A stretch of 64,000 nucleotides of DNA from Vulcanimicrobiota bacterium (lineage in GTDB: Bacteria; Vulcanimicrobiota; Xenobia; Xenobiales; JADMJV01), in assembly GCA_023447635.1 (NCBI GenBank), contig JAEXNA010000081.1:4902-68901 (forward strand), given 5' to 3'. Within the stretch, counting starts at the first letter, position 1. Every line of letters starts with the position of its first letter. The notes under the pieces are model-generated. The model ran no database searches. It worked only from the letters and a program-made list of their open reading frames with translations, and was not told where the DNA came from. A program made the position numbers and the translations under genes. Shown here piece after piece: positions 7,913-16,609 of the stretch.

Positions 7913-8755
7913 TCACAAGTCGCAGATGCGGTCCAGGTGGTCGTCGTAGAAGGCGAGTTGGAAGCCTAGCGATTTCACGATGCTGCAGCACTCTTGGGCG
8001 CCTTCCTGGTCGCGGGCGATGATGCGGACGTTCTTGTAGGTGCGGTCGGGGAACCGGGCGCGGTGTGTGGCGACGGACTGCTCCAGGCTGGGTGTGAGTC
8101 CGTGCTTGACGCGGGCATCATCGGTGCAGAGCGGGACGTCGTAGGCGAAGGTCGAGCCCCTGGCCAGTCGGTCCAGATACTGGTAGTCCCGAAGGCTGAA
8201 GTAGGTATCGTAGGTGAGTTCGACCATGTAGTCGATAGTCTCGGTGTCGTTCTGAAAACCGTAATAATCGAGGGCGATGGGCTGGCGGTTGATCGCTGCC
8301 TGCTCTTCGGGGGACGGTCGGAGGGATGGAGCGATGAGGCTGTCGGGGTGGCAGCTGTGAGCGACGTAGAGGGCCAGGTCGGCGATTTTGACCGAGTCGT
8401 TGGGAAAGCTGTAGACGACTTTGCCATCGGGGAGCTGCTCTTTGGCGTATTCGACCATCATGTCCCAGATGTCTCTGCGAAGGTGCTGGTCGCGCTCTGC
8501 CTGCGTTATGGTGACGTGAGTCCAGGGCGATTCGAACAGCTTGCTGCCCAGCTTGAACTGGGAGGGGAGGGAGACGGCGGCTTTGCTCACTGTGGGGAGT
8601 TTCGCCAGGTGGAGGAACCTGCTGTAGGCCGTGCTTTCTTCAACGGGCAGAGTGACGGCGCTCTGGTCGGGGGAGAGCTGCGCTCCTGGCTCATCGAGCT
8701 GGTCGAGCAGGGTCTGGGCATCGGCGGGGGAGGCGGTTTTGAGCAAGATCTCCAT
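7913..8755 (-). CDS. Hypothetical cytoplasmic protein
   Basis: The 280-aa protein starts MEILLKTASPADAQTLLDQL and has no signal peptide or membrane segment. The first 85 residues read as a small alpha/beta domain; the middle and end (about 95-280) include WDMMVEYAKEQLPDGKVVYSF, CHPDSLIAP and LGFQLAFYDDHLDRICDL, with no motif that I can match to a family. Codon use looks like that of its neighbours. It is the upstream gene of a possible two-gene unit with the exported protein at 7296-7871. Confidence 0.6.
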   Translation of the reverse strand: MEILLKTASPADAQTLLDQLDEPGAQLSPDQSAVTLPVEESTAYSRFLHLAKLPTVSKAAVSLPSQFKLGSKLFESPWTHVTITQAERDQHLRRDIWDMMVEYAKEQLPDGKVVYSFPNDSVKIADLALYVAHSCHPDSLIAPSLRPSPEEQAAINRQPIALDYYGFQNDTETIDYMVELTYDTYFSLRDYQYLDRLARGSTFAYDVPLCTDDARVKHGLTPSLEQSVATHRARFPDRTYKNVRIIARDQEGAQECCSIVKSLGFQLAFYDDHLDRICDL

Positions 8756-8808
8756 CCGGCTCTCTTCATGGTCGGGCGTTGGCTCCCTTCGGGACGCCCC
8801 GCCGGGGA

Positions 8809-9327
8809 TTAGCTGAGAGGAGGCTCTGTGGTCGCGGGCTCGGTCGAGCGCTTTGCTGTTGCGAGGAGAACGATGGCGAGGGCTACGCCCGCGACGGTGC
8901 CGAAAATCGCCAGGGTCACCAGGCGGGAAATGAGGCCGCTCCAGAGGTTCTCTCGGTAGTTGTTGGTCTGCGGGTCGCTGGCCAGATAGACGACGGGCAA
9001 GGGCGCTTTGCTGACCAGTTGGTCGTGGTGTTTCTTTTTGACGACGACAGAGCGGGTGTAAGCCTTCTCGCCAACCTTGAAGCTGTACTCGACCCCGTAG
9101 CGCGTGCTTCCGTTGCCGCTCCGGCTGTCTTTGCGTAGCACGGTCCCGGTGGTGGACTCTCCCACGGCGAGGAGTCGGACGTAGTCGAATGCCTGGACTC
9201 CGTTGTAGAGGATCACGCCGGCAAAAAGGGCGACGGTCAGCAGCAGTCTGAACGACCTGGCGGCGTTCTTCAGCCAGTTGCCGAGGTGGAGAGGAGCTCT
9301 CGGCGGATGGGGATCGGAAGAGGTCAC
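8809..9327 (-). CDS. DUF3592-like membrane protein
   Basis: The 172-aa product starts at a GTG (9325-9327). Hydrophobic helices are at about residues 28-48 (LLLTVALFAGVILYNGVQAF) and 118-140 (SRLVTLAIFGTVAGVALAIVLLA). Between them lies a beta-rich extracytoplasmic region with TTGTVLRKDSR, YGVEYSFKVGEKAYTRSVVV and PLPVVYLASDP, the layout of DUF3592 proteins (TGTV, then Y.F.v.G..y and v.Y.p.dP). It is a tandem paralogue of the gene at 9440-9916, with the shared phrases ILYNGV, PLPVVY and DP at the same positions. Function unknown. Confidence 0.68.
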   Translation of the reverse strand: MTSSDPHPPRAPLHLGNWLKNAARSFRLLLTVALFAGVILYNGVQAFDYVRLLAVGESTTGTVLRKDSRSGNGSTRYGVEYSFKVGEKAYTRSVVVKKKHHDQLVSKAPLPVVYLASDPQTNNYRENLWSGLISRLVTLAIFGTVAGVALAIVLLATAKRSTEPATTEPPLS

Positions 9328-9352
9328 GGGTGGGACTTCGCCTGCCTCATTC

Positions 9353-9425
9353 CTGCCCAGGCGCGATCAGTCCGTTGTGCGGACTGATATCTGTTCGCAC
9401 AACGGACTGATCTGTGCCTGGGCAG
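9353..9425. repeat. 73-base near-perfect inverted repeat between paralogues
   Basis: Arms 9353-9381 and 9396-9425 (29 and 30 bases) are complementary except for one short mismatch/bulge (GCGC against GTGC plus one base), with a 14-base centre. The arms start with CTGCCCAGGC and end with GCCTGGGCAG. The 8-base word GGACTGAT also recurs in the loop. It lies between the two DUF3592-like genes, upstream of one and downstream of the other. No T-run follows on either strand, so a simple terminator is not the only reading. Confidence 0.75.
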
Positions 9426-9439
9426 TCGAGCGCCTCAGG

Positions 9440-9916
9440 CTACTTCTTGACCATCTTCCTCGGCGCGAAGTGGCCCGATCTCAGGTGCGAGATCGTCAAG
9501 GCTGCTGCAGCGACCGCGCTGAAGAGCGCCATCAGGAAGACGTGGAAGTAGAGATTGTGCCAGGAGTGCTGAGTTCCGGCGCTGATCGAGGGGTCGCCGA
9601 GGCGGTAGACCACCGGCAGCGGAATGCCGTCATAGATTCGATGGAAGTCTTTCTCGGTCACGGTCGTCGTACCCGAGTAGCTCTGACCATCAACTTCGAA
9701 CTTGTAGTTGACCGCGTACGGAGGCGTAACGACCTGTCGGCTGGTGACGGTCGCGCTGATGGGCTTTCCGAACCCGATCAGCCTGGCGTGGCCGAAAGCG
9801 AAGACGCCGTTGTAGAGGATGGCGCTAACGCAGAGCAGGACGAAAAGTCGCTTGTTACCGCTCTTCAGGGGGCGGCTCGGCTCCCCGTCGGGGAGTTGCG
9901 ATGAGGGTGTCTCCAT
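9440..9916 (-). CDS. DUF3592-like membrane protein, paralogue
   Basis: I set the start at the ATG at 9914-9916 (METPSSQLPDGEPSR); the longer open frame upstream is low-complexity. The 158-aa protein has a first membrane helix (LFVLLCVSAILYNGVFAFGH), a beta-rich middle (SATVTSRQVVTPPYAVNYKFEVDG, LPVVYRLGDPSIS) and a second helix (FLMALFSAVAAAALTISHL), ending in a basic tail. It shares layout and several words with the 8809-9327 product, so the pair arose by tandem duplication. A membrane-embedded sensor or accessory role is possible but nothing shows it. Confidence 0.65.
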   Translation of the reverse strand: METPSSQLPDGEPSRPLKSGNKRLFVLLCVSAILYNGVFAFGHARLIGFGKPISATVTSRQVVTPPYAVNYKFEVDGQSYSGTTTVTEKDFHRIYDGIPLPVVYRLGDPSISAGTQHSWHNLYFHVFLMALFSAVAAAALTISHLRSGHFAPRKMVKK

Positions 9917-9995
9917 CCTTACCGCTTCCGGGCCGAGCTTGGAGCACCCTCTTCTCAGATATCGTGGCCGAGGTTGGCGTTGCGAGTGGTCCTTT

Positions 9996-10493
9996 CTATG
10001 GCAGGTCGAGACGGTAGTGCAGGCTGTCGATCGGGTTGACGGGCATGGTCGACGGAAGGGCGTTTTCGGGCGTGAGTACGAACCCGTGTCGCGTGTAAAA
10101 GCGCTGAGCGGCCACGAACTGTCCCATGGTGCCCAGATAGACGGTGCGCACGCCGTGCTCATGTCCCCAGGAGAGGGCGGTCTGGAGAAGTCTGGTGGCG
10201 AGTCCGGTGGAGCGCCCACGATAGGCGCGGTCCGTCATCATCCTTTTTAGGACGGCGTTATGACACGGGAGAAGAACCAGGCCGACCGTCCCGACCACTT
10301 TTTCTCCATCAAGAGCGACCCAGAATTTTTGCTCCGGTAGCTGATAGACCTCGTGAAGCCTGGTGGATTGGGGGCCGTTGACCGGCTCGGCGAACTCTGA
10401 CGCGATCCCGTTCATCATCAGGTCGACTCCAGGCTGGTGGAGCGGCTGGTACTCGACTATTGCGGTCCCCGTGGTGACGGCTCGTTCGGACAT
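9996..10493 (-). CDS. GNAT-family N-acetyltransferase
   Basis: The 165-aa protein starts at the ATG at 10491-10493 (MSERAVTTGTAIVEY). It shows the GNAT fold order: FWVALDGEKVVGTVGLVLL (strands 2-4), RMMTDRAYRGRSTGLATRLL with the acetyl-CoA pyrophosphate loop R-x-x-G-x-A written as YRGRSTGLA, then RTVYLGTM and AAQRFYTRHGFV near the C-terminus. Substrate unknown: likely an amino group on a small molecule or peptide. It is divergent from the HEAT-like gene at 10575, and the 81-base gap holds both promoters and a weak half-site resembling the GACAG palindrome seen elsewhere. Confidence 0.85.
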   Translation of the reverse strand: MSERAVTTGTAIVEYQPLHQPGVDLMMNGIASEFAEPVNGPQSTRLHEVYQLPEQKFWVALDGEKVVGTVGLVLLPCHNAVLKRMMTDRAYRGRSTGLATRLLQTALSWGHEHGVRTVYLGTMGQFVAAQRFYTRHGFVLTPENALPSTMPVNPIDSLHYRLDLP

Positions 10494-10574
10494 CGGGACA
10501 GTTTCTCGCGAAGTTCTAGCGACTCCTCGATCGTTGAAGCCGGGAGTTCTTCTGTGGGCCGCGAAGGGGCGCTG

Positions 10575-12725
10575 ATGAAAGACCAACGGCAGCCTCTGTC
10601 AGCCAAGCGGGTGCGGGACGTGATCTCCTCGTCCGGGGACGACGTCACACGGATGTATGAACTCAAGAAGGGGCGGCCGGTCGACCTTGCGGCGACCAGG
10701 GCTATGGTCGAGGGGCTGGGCTGCTGGCAGTGGCGGGTGGCCATGGGCTCTGCTTACGGTCTGGGCGGTGCGACGGACGGGGTGGAGGAAGCGGTGCGGG
10801 GCCTGGTCTCTACCCTGAACCACCCGGAGTCCAGCGTGCGCTCGGCGGCGGCCGAGAGCCTGGCGCAGCTGTCGGCTCCAACTGCTGCCCTCCACCTGTA
10901 TGAAGCTTATCTCACCGAAGACTCCCATCTGACCTTGCTGGAGATCGGGAAGGCGCTGCTGGCGACCTCCACCGGCTCCCTTAACGTCCTCCACGCCGAT
11001 CGGCTACAGGGTTTGTTGGAGCGGGTCCTGGCCGTCGAGTTGACTCACCTTCCGCTGGGAGGAGTTCCGGCCAGGCGTTCCTCTCCACCCTCCCTTCCCG
11101 CACCCGGCTTCTTCGCGAAGCTGTTCGGCTCTGCACCGAAGCCCCGACCGGAGCCCCCGCCCAGGGTTCGGAGCAAGGAAGAGCGGGAGTTCCTGACCCC
11201 GGAAGGGGAGCAGATCGAGGACTTTCCGGACATCGTGAGTCAGCTGGCCGAGATCTGGGTGAGGCTGCCGGGAGACCGGGAGGTTCGGTTCGAGCTGGTC
11301 CTAAAACTGTGTCGTATGCCGCTGAGTCATTTCGCTACCACGGCGAGTCTGGTGAGGCTTGCGGGGGAGCTGGCCGACAGCGAGGAGCGCAAGGCGCGGC
11401 TGGTTTCCGAGGCAGAGCATTGGACGATCCCCAGCGATCCTACGCGTCCTAACCGGTTGGCGTGCGGGCTGGCGCGGAACCGACCAGGACTTCGATTAGA
11501 GCTGTTCCGGCGCTTCGTGAAGCTGGGTGGGCCGATGGATTGGACCAACTGGAGCCATCCTCTGGGGAAGGCCGGGAAGGTGGAGTTGGAGCCGCTGGTG
11601 GCGGCGGCCATGGAGGTGCCGGAGGGTGAGCTTGCGGACTGGCTGAAGCTGCTCAAGGAGGCTCCGGTTGGGCTGATCTTGCCGGTGCTGGGGCGGGCTT
11701 TGCATTCGCCGAAAGAGGCGCTGGTGCGGTCGGCTTTGGTGCGGCTGAAGAGCTACGGGCAGCCGATCGTGGAGACGCTGGGCGACGCGGAGGCGTTGAA
11801 GCAGCGGTGGAGTGAGTCGCCGGAGATCCTGTCGACTCTGGAGTCGCTGATCGGGCAGAGCGCTCGGCCTGCGGCGGGCTCCGTGGCGCTGCCGTCGGGC
11901 TTTCGCGAGCCGGTTCAGGTGGCGGAGTGGACGCTGCCGGAGATGGCGCGTAATACTTTTTCCCAAGGCGAGCGGCAGCCGTGGACGGAGTCGCTGCGAG
12001 GCCTGAAGGCTTTTCGCTGCAGCGGCGGCGAGCTGTACCTTTCGACGTCGGAGTCGCTGGTGGCGTTGACGTCGGGGAAGGTGATGCTGTGGCCGGACGG
12101 CGGGCATCCGTTGACCTTGCTGGCCGAGGGTGTGAAGGGGGAGTTGCTGTTCAGCGGCTGGGGTGGGTCGCAGCTGCCGCTGTACCTGTGGGGTGGGGGT
12201 GGAGTTTTTCAGCGGATGGAGCCTGCAATTCCTGATGACGAGGTGCCGAACGGGGAGAACCTGGTGAGCGATGGTCGGAACTACGGCTGGGCCGAGGCTG
12301 GAGTGTGGAAGATGAGTCACTTCGAGTCGGACCCTGGACATCACGAGGATATCGCTTACCGTTTGGACCGCTCGAGCGGGAAGCTGGCTTCGGTGAAGGC
12401 TTCGGCTTTGAGCGGGATGAGGCCGGTGGAGGCGCGCAAGCTGGCGACGGACGAGTACAGGGCTCGCGCTATCGAGTTTGCTTTCTCTTCTGATGGGGCC
12501 TATCGGACCTGCTCTGCGGAGTCGCTGGCGATCCGGGCGGGGGCGGAGAATCCAGTGATGGGGGCGGGACGGGTTAGCGGGCGATGGGCGCTCTACCTGG
12601 AGGTGTTCCCCTCGCGGTTGTGCCGGGTTTATGTGTGGGAGCGGCAGGCGGGGAAAGAGGATGAGGAGTTCAGCGAGGTGGATGCGATCGAGGCGATGAT
12701 GGAGCAGCTGGGGCGGCCGAAGTAG
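10575..12725 (+). CDS. Large protein with N-terminal HEAT-like repeats
   Basis: The 716-aa product is read from the ATG at 10575 (MKDQRQPLSAKRV). Residues about 30-190 contain HEAT-like helical pairs, for example VRGLVSTLNHPESSVRSAAA and ESLAQLSAPTAALHLYEAYL. A Pro-rich linker (PPSLPAPGFFAKLFGSAPKP) follows, then more helical repeats to about residue 460. The C-terminal 250 residues are beta-rich with short W/G-rich strands (LLFSGWGGSQLPLYLWGGGG), which could be a partial propeller. No enzymatic motif is visible; a scaffold role is plausible. The gene stands alone between two GNAT genes on the other strand. Confidence 0.6.
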   Translation: MKDQRQPLSAKRVRDVISSSGDDVTRMYELKKGRPVDLAATRAMVEGLGCWQWRVAMGSAYGLGGATDGVEEAVRGLVSTLNHPESSVRSAAAESLAQLSAPTAALHLYEAYLTEDSHLTLLEIGKALLATSTGSLNVLHADRLQGLLERVLAVELTHLPLGGVPARRSSPPSLPAPGFFAKLFGSAPKPRPEPPPRVRSKEEREFLTPEGEQIEDFPDIVSQLAEIWVRLPGDREVRFELVLKLCRMPLSHFATTASLVRLAGELADSEERKARLVSEAEHWTIPSDPTRPNRLACGLARNRPGLRLELFRRFVKLGGPMDWTNWSHPLGKAGKVELEPLVAAAMEVPEGELADWLKLLKEAPVGLILPVLGRALHSPKEALVRSALVRLKSYGQPIVETLGDAEALKQRWSESPEILSTLESLIGQSARPAAGSVALPSGFREPVQVAEWTLPEMARNTFSQGERQPWTESLRGLKAFRCSGGELYLSTSESLVALTSGKVMLWPDGGHPLTLLAEGVKGELLFSGWGGSQLPLYLWGGGGVFQRMEPAIPDDEVPNGENLVSDGRNYGWAEAGVWKMSHFESDPGHHEDIAYRLDRSSGKLASVKASALSGMRPVEARKLATDEYRARAIEFAFSSDGAYRTCSAESLAIRAGAENPVMGAGRVSGRWALYLEVFPSRLCRVYVWERQAGKEDEEFSEVDAIEAMMEQLGRPK

Positions 12726-12768
12726 AGGCTTCGGGCGTCAGGCTCTTCACGGCGCGGGGGTCGCGGGT

Positions 12769-13641
12769 TCAGCCCAGCTCTAGGGAGGTGACTCCGTAGA
12801 TCTCCTTCCAGGGTAGCGGGGGTGGGGTGCCCAGGTACATTCGGCCGCAGGCGAAGACTTCGACCATTCCGTGTCTGGTCGCCATGGCGATGGCGGGTTC
12901 GTTCACTGTGGGGACGTCGAGGAAGACGGGGGCTCCTTGGGCGTGGGAGGCCAGGTCGAGAAAGAGCGTCTCGGCTTGCTCCGGGGTCTGCGCGAAGAGA
13001 GGGCCGATTCGGTAGCCGTCGGTGGAGCGGCGGATCACGCCAACCGCGCGTAGTGTGCCCTGATTGTCGAGGATGGCGCGGGCTGCTCCCTCCCTGGGCT
13101 GGTTCCAGATCTTCAGGAAGCTGTCGCGGGGCGCGCCGAAGTGGGCCAGGTCGAAGGCGGCGACCTGCTCGAACGGGACGGTCGCGAGGTCGACGGTGCC
13201 CTCTGTCGGGATGAGGCTTGGGAAGTTGCCCTGATGGCGCGCTACAGTGTGGGCAAACTCGAAGCCGCCCTTAGCGTAGAAAGGCTGCATCGCGACCACG
13301 CCATCCATCCCGATGCTGGCGCCGGGGTCCAGGCGGGATTGCAGCATCTCTTTGCGCTTGTACCAGAGTTCGCGACCCAGTCCGCCGCCTCGGTGGTCTT
13401 CGCGGACGATGAATAGTCCCATAGCTCCAACGTGGCGGCCGTAGGCGATGATGGCTCCCGTCCCGATGATCTCTCCACCATACTCCGCGACGACGTACCC
13501 GTCGGGGTCGGCGGCCCAGAACGCCTCGGCGTCGTGCAAGCCAGGGTTCCAGCCCAGTTCAGCGGCCCAGCCTAAACAAAGGTCCAGCTCCTCCCGGGTC
13601 ATCTTGCGCACGTGAAGTTGCTCGTTCGTCAGAACTGTCAT
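12769..13641 (-). CDS. GNAT acetyltransferase with C-terminal acetyltransferase-like domain
   Basis: The 290-aa protein has an N-terminal GNAT domain: VVAEYGGEIIGTGAI, MGLFIVREDHRGGGLGRELW (acetyl-CoA loop R-G-G-G-L-G), and PFYAKGGFEFAHTVARHQG. Residues about 150-290 match the usual second half of this two-domain subfamily (AFDLAHFGAPRDSFLKIW, GYRIGPLFAQTPEQAETLF, PVFLDVPTVNEPA). In such proteins both halves resemble GNAT folds and only the first binds acetyl-CoA well. Substrate unknown. It is convergent with the HEAT-like gene and divergent from the nucleotidyltransferase-like gene. Confidence 0.85.
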   Translation of the reverse strand: MTVLTNEQLHVRKMTREELDLCLGWAAELGWNPGLHDAEAFWAADPDGYVVAEYGGEIIGTGAIIAYGRHVGAMGLFIVREDHRGGGLGRELWYKRKEMLQSRLDPGASIGMDGVVAMQPFYAKGGFEFAHTVARHQGNFPSLIPTEGTVDLATVPFEQVAAFDLAHFGAPRDSFLKIWNQPREGAARAILDNQGTLRAVGVIRRSTDGYRIGPLFAQTPEQAETLFLDLASHAQGAPVFLDVPTVNEPAIAMATRHGMVEVFACGRMYLGTPPPLPWKEIYGVTSLELG

Positions 13642-13751
13642 CGCTCATCCCTCCCCAAGCTGGTGGGGCCATCGACCCCTGCTACTAACTTCCTGATGGT
13701 TGGGCAGGCCCCTTCGTGGGTCAGCGGACGGATCGCGGGATTGTGGGCCCG

Positions 13752-13766
13752 TGATATACTAGAGGT
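13752..13766 (+). promoter_or_regulatory. Extended -10 promoter, likely leaderless transcript
   Basis: TGATATACT (13752-13760) is a good extended -10 box. The GTG start of the next gene is at 13767, seven bases after it, where transcription would begin. The mRNA would then have almost no leader. Confidence 0.5.
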
Positions 13767-14336
13767 GTGACAGTCCTCGATAGAATGGTGGCCGCCGTGG
13801 AAAAAGTTCGTGACCGCTTGCGTCGCGCCAGCACAGCTCTGGAAATCGCAAAGGTTCCATATGCTGTCGTGGGGGGCAACGCTGTGGCTGCCTGGGTGGC
13901 GAGCGTGGATGAAGCAGCCGTGCGGAATACCCAGGATGTGGATGTTCTGCTTCGGCGCTCGGACCTGGAAGACGCCAGGAAGGCTCTGGAAGCTTCCGGA
14001 TTTGTCTTTCGACATGCCGCTGGTATCGACATGTTTCTGGATGGTCCCGAAGCGAAGGCGCGCGACGCTGTTCATGTAGTGTTTGCCAACGAGAAAGTTC
14101 GACCTGACTATGTGCTGCCCACACCGATGGTCGAGGAGTCAGAACGCTTTGGCGACGTGAGCGTGTTGAGTCTCCCTGCTCTGGTGCGGATGAAGTTGAC
14201 CTCGTACCGACGCAAAGACCAGGTGCATCTTCAGGACCTTATCGAGATAGGGCTGATAGAGCAGGCTGCGATCGCCGAGCTTCCCTCTGAGCTAGCTCAG
14301 AGGCTGCAGGCTCTCATCGACGACCCGGACGGTTAA
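13767..14336 (+). CDS. Nucleotidyltransferase-like protein (MNT/AbiEii type fold)
   Basis: The 189-aa product has the opening of a minimal nucleotidyltransferase: YAVVGGNAVAAWV followed by TQDVDVLLRRSDLEDARKAL, where GG and DxD are the usual binding and metal residues. A substrate region follows (FVFRHAAGIDMFLDG) and then a helical end (LPALVRMKLTSYRRKDQVHLQDL). Similar proteins occur as solitary genes or as toxin/antitoxin halves. No obvious partner (HEPN or AbiEi-like) lies beside it; the next gene, on the other strand, ends 12 bases away. Activity on nucleotides, tRNA or protein is not known. Confidence 0.7.
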   Translation: MTVLDRMVAAVEKVRDRLRRASTALEIAKVPYAVVGGNAVAAWVASVDEAAVRNTQDVDVLLRRSDLEDARKALEASGFVFRHAAGIDMFLDGPEAKARDAVHVVFANEKVRPDYVLPTPMVEESERFGDVSVLSLPALVRMKLTSYRRKDQVHLQDLIEIGLIEQAAIAELPSELAQRLQALIDDPDG

Positions 14337-14348
14337 ATACGCTCTCCT

Positions 14349-16376
14349 TCAGATCCAGATGCTGGTGGATAGGCGCTCTTCGGGGATGTCGTAGGGGTAG
14401 CGGCAGTCCAGGATGTCGGCGAGTTCGATGGAGACGCGCTGGGACGTCTCTGTCCATAGTCCGTGGATTCTGTCGTGGTAGTCTCGCGATTTTTCGATCT
14501 CGAGCGGTTGAAACGGTCCCGTCCTTCCGTTGCTCAGAGTGACCTCTAGCGGTTGCATGTCGTCAAGGCACCATTGGAGGTAGCGTCCCAGCGACGGCTC
14601 GCGCCTTTCGTTCCAGCTGACCTCCATCCACTCGTCGCGCCTGAGCACGTTGCCGTGAAGGACTCCGAAGCGCCAGTAGAGGTACAGGTTCTGAGCCTCC
14701 TCTTCGAGCGCGGCGCGGGCCTTCTCTACCTGACCCCTGGCCAGCCACTTCTGGAGTTTGGCGGGGTCGAGGAGGGGCGTTCGGGTGACCATTGCTACGG
14801 CTTCGCTGGTGCTGACGGCTTTGCGCTTACCGTTGCTTAGCGGTCGCGATTTGAAGGTGGGCGTAAGGTCGACCGTGATCTTCTCCCACTCCCATCCCAG
14901 CCTTTCGAAGCTCGAGCGTGGGTTCAGCCCGATCAGGATGTCGTAATCGCGAAGAGCTTCCAGGGCTTCGGAGGGGTTGGTGAACCAGCGCGCCCTGCGC
15001 TCGAGGGTGTCGAATAGCGTCAGCGCGAAGGCGCTGTCCCCTCCACCTTCGTCCGGAGATCCGGCCACCGCGACGACCGCAGGTCGGAGGGTCTGGGCCT
15101 GCCGATACTCGGTCAGCATGCGCTGCCGGTAGTCGGCCTGGCCCTGCTCGAACTTTTCGCGCCAACTGGTTCCGTTCAGCGCGTGTCGACGATGGGGAAG
15201 GGTCCAGGCGCGGTAGACCGCGCGAATCTGGTCGAGCTCGCGACCTTCCTTGATCTGGTAGATGCCGTCTTGTTCGGAGACGGCGGAGCTGCCGTTCAGG
15301 GTGAGTTGCGCTTTGGCTGCCGTGGTGACGCGGCTGAATTTTTCCATCTCCGGGACAAGGTCCTCGAGCGAGGCCTTGCCACCCATCGCCTCCAAGGTCA
15401 GCAGAAGCTGGCGACGGACGCTCAGCGTAGGAGGGAAGACACCGTTGGGACGGGCTTCCTCGAGCTCGGCGGCGGTGACCGGGCCGGTGAGCGGTTCGGG
15501 CTCGGCGGGGGTGACGGGCTCGACCTTTTTCGCGGGATCGGCGCGGCTCATCAGGTAGGTGGCTCTGCGGAACGTCTCGCCGGTCTCGAGTTCGAGAGTT
15601 CCGTCGTGGCGGGTGCGGACGGCGGGGCTTTTGGCGATCGACTTGATCAGACTCTGCTGCCCATGCGGCAGAGGATAACCCAGTTCGGTGAGGCGGGCTT
15701 CGACCTGGTCGAGAGAGAGCGGGGCGCGTTCGGTGAGGGCTGCGACGATCGCTCCGATGACGTTGAGTTTGGAGAGTTGGTAGCCGCCCAGGAGCGCGTC
15801 GGGATCGGCTTTGGGACCCTTCGATTTCCGTCCGTAGGCTCGCTGGAGCTTCTTATTGACCGCCTCTCGAGGGAACGCCGAGGGGTCGTAGTTGCGGGGG
15901 ATCTCGGGACCGAAATCGTCGTCGTCGGGTGGGCTGTAGTCCGGGTCGGCGAGGGCCTCTCGGATCTCCTGGAACCCCCAGACCCCGCCGCAATCTTCCG
16001 GAGGCCCGGCCATAGCTCCGTCCAGGCATTCGGGGGTGTCGAGGTCGCCGGAGTAGCGCTTGAGCACCTTGCCGTTGACGGTCCAGTCGTCGCCGAAGTC
16101 ATAGAGGTAGACCAGCGATTTGCGCTGGCCGAGCGCTTCGGCCAGCGAGATCTCCTCGTCTTCGTGGCTGTGCGGGTCCAGGACGTCGAGGTCGCCGTAG
16201 CGGGTGGTTCCGATGCGGAACTCGTGGAGGTGACAGTCTTCCCACCCGAACAGGATCTGGAGTATTCCGTGGAGCTTGGCCAGGGTGAAGCGGCCGGGGA
16301 CGGCGAGGGTTCGGCGGACGGCGGGTTCGATGCCGTGGAGGGTGAGCTCGAGGTGGAAGGTGACCGGCTTGTTCAT
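14349..16376 (-). CDS. pRiA4b ORF-3-like domain protein with long C-terminal extension
   Basis: Residues 1 to about 170 match the plasmid pRiA4b ORF-3 domain found in transposon passenger proteins: LELTLHGIEPAVRRTLAVPG, then LQILFGWEDCHLHEFRIG, LVYLYDFGDDW and PPEDCGGVWGFQEI. The full protein, 675 aa, is much longer than single-domain members. Residues 200-400 look like winged-helix segments (LSKLNVIGAIVAALTERAPL). Residues about 445-540 (LRPAVVAVAGSP, LRDYDILIGLNPRSSFERLGWEW) loosely recall an exonuclease-like fold but lack clear acidic motifs. Divergent from csx17, with a 233-base gap. Confidence 0.75.
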   Translation of the reverse strand: MNKPVTFHLELTLHGIEPAVRRTLAVPGRFTLAKLHGILQILFGWEDCHLHEFRIGTTRYGDLDVLDPHSHEDEEISLAEALGQRKSLVYLYDFGDDWTVNGKVLKRYSGDLDTPECLDGAMAGPPEDCGGVWGFQEIREALADPDYSPPDDDDFGPEIPRNYDPSAFPREAVNKKLQRAYGRKSKGPKADPDALLGGYQLSKLNVIGAIVAALTERAPLSLDQVEARLTELGYPLPHGQQSLIKSIAKSPAVRTRHDGTLELETGETFRRATYLMSRADPAKKVEPVTPAEPEPLTGPVTAAELEEARPNGVFPPTLSVRRQLLLTLEAMGGKASLEDLVPEMEKFSRVTTAAKAQLTLNGSSAVSEQDGIYQIKEGRELDQIRAVYRAWTLPHRRHALNGTSWREKFEQGQADYRQRMLTEYRQAQTLRPAVVAVAGSPDEGGGDSAFALTLFDTLERRARWFTNPSEALEALRDYDILIGLNPRSSFERLGWEWEKITVDLTPTFKSRPLSNGKRKAVSTSEAVAMVTRTPLLDPAKLQKWLARGQVEKARAALEEEAQNLYLYWRFGVLHGNVLRRDEWMEVSWNERREPSLGRYLQWCLDDMQPLEVTLSNGRTGPFQPLEIEKSRDYHDRIHGLWTETSQRVSIELADILDCRYPYDIPEERLSTSIWI

Positions 16377-16463
16377 CAGGGGGTGGCTTCGGAGGAGCTC
16401 GGCTCGTTCCCGCCGGGGTGGAGGGGTGGAAGGGTTGTGGTGGGGAATTTACTCTGGCGAGAG

Positions 16464-16511
16464 GTTGCTCCGAGATCTGGTGTGAGCCAGCCCCATTGAA
16501 GCAATTGCAAC
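16464..16511. other. Single CRISPR-repeat-like segment upstream of csx17 (uncertain)
   Basis: The segment begins GTTGC (16464-16468) and ends GCAAC (16507-16511); its right end, CATTGAAGCAATTGCAAC, resembles the 3' ends of many CRISPR repeats. No second copy exists nearby, so no array is present. It could be a solitary leftover repeat, or chance. Confidence 0.2.
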
Positions 16512-16609
16512 ATGCCTTTCTCGCCGCCTCGAACCGCTGCGAAGCGTCTCGGGGCGATTTTTTTGTCCCGCTCGAAGGCGGGTGCGCGGGGGCTCTCGTA
16601 GTTCAGCGG

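Noticed and set aside
15183..16499. 438-codon plus-strand frame antisense to the pRiA4b-type gene
   Set aside because: Gly/Glu/Val-rich shadow; the minus strand encodes a recognised domain.
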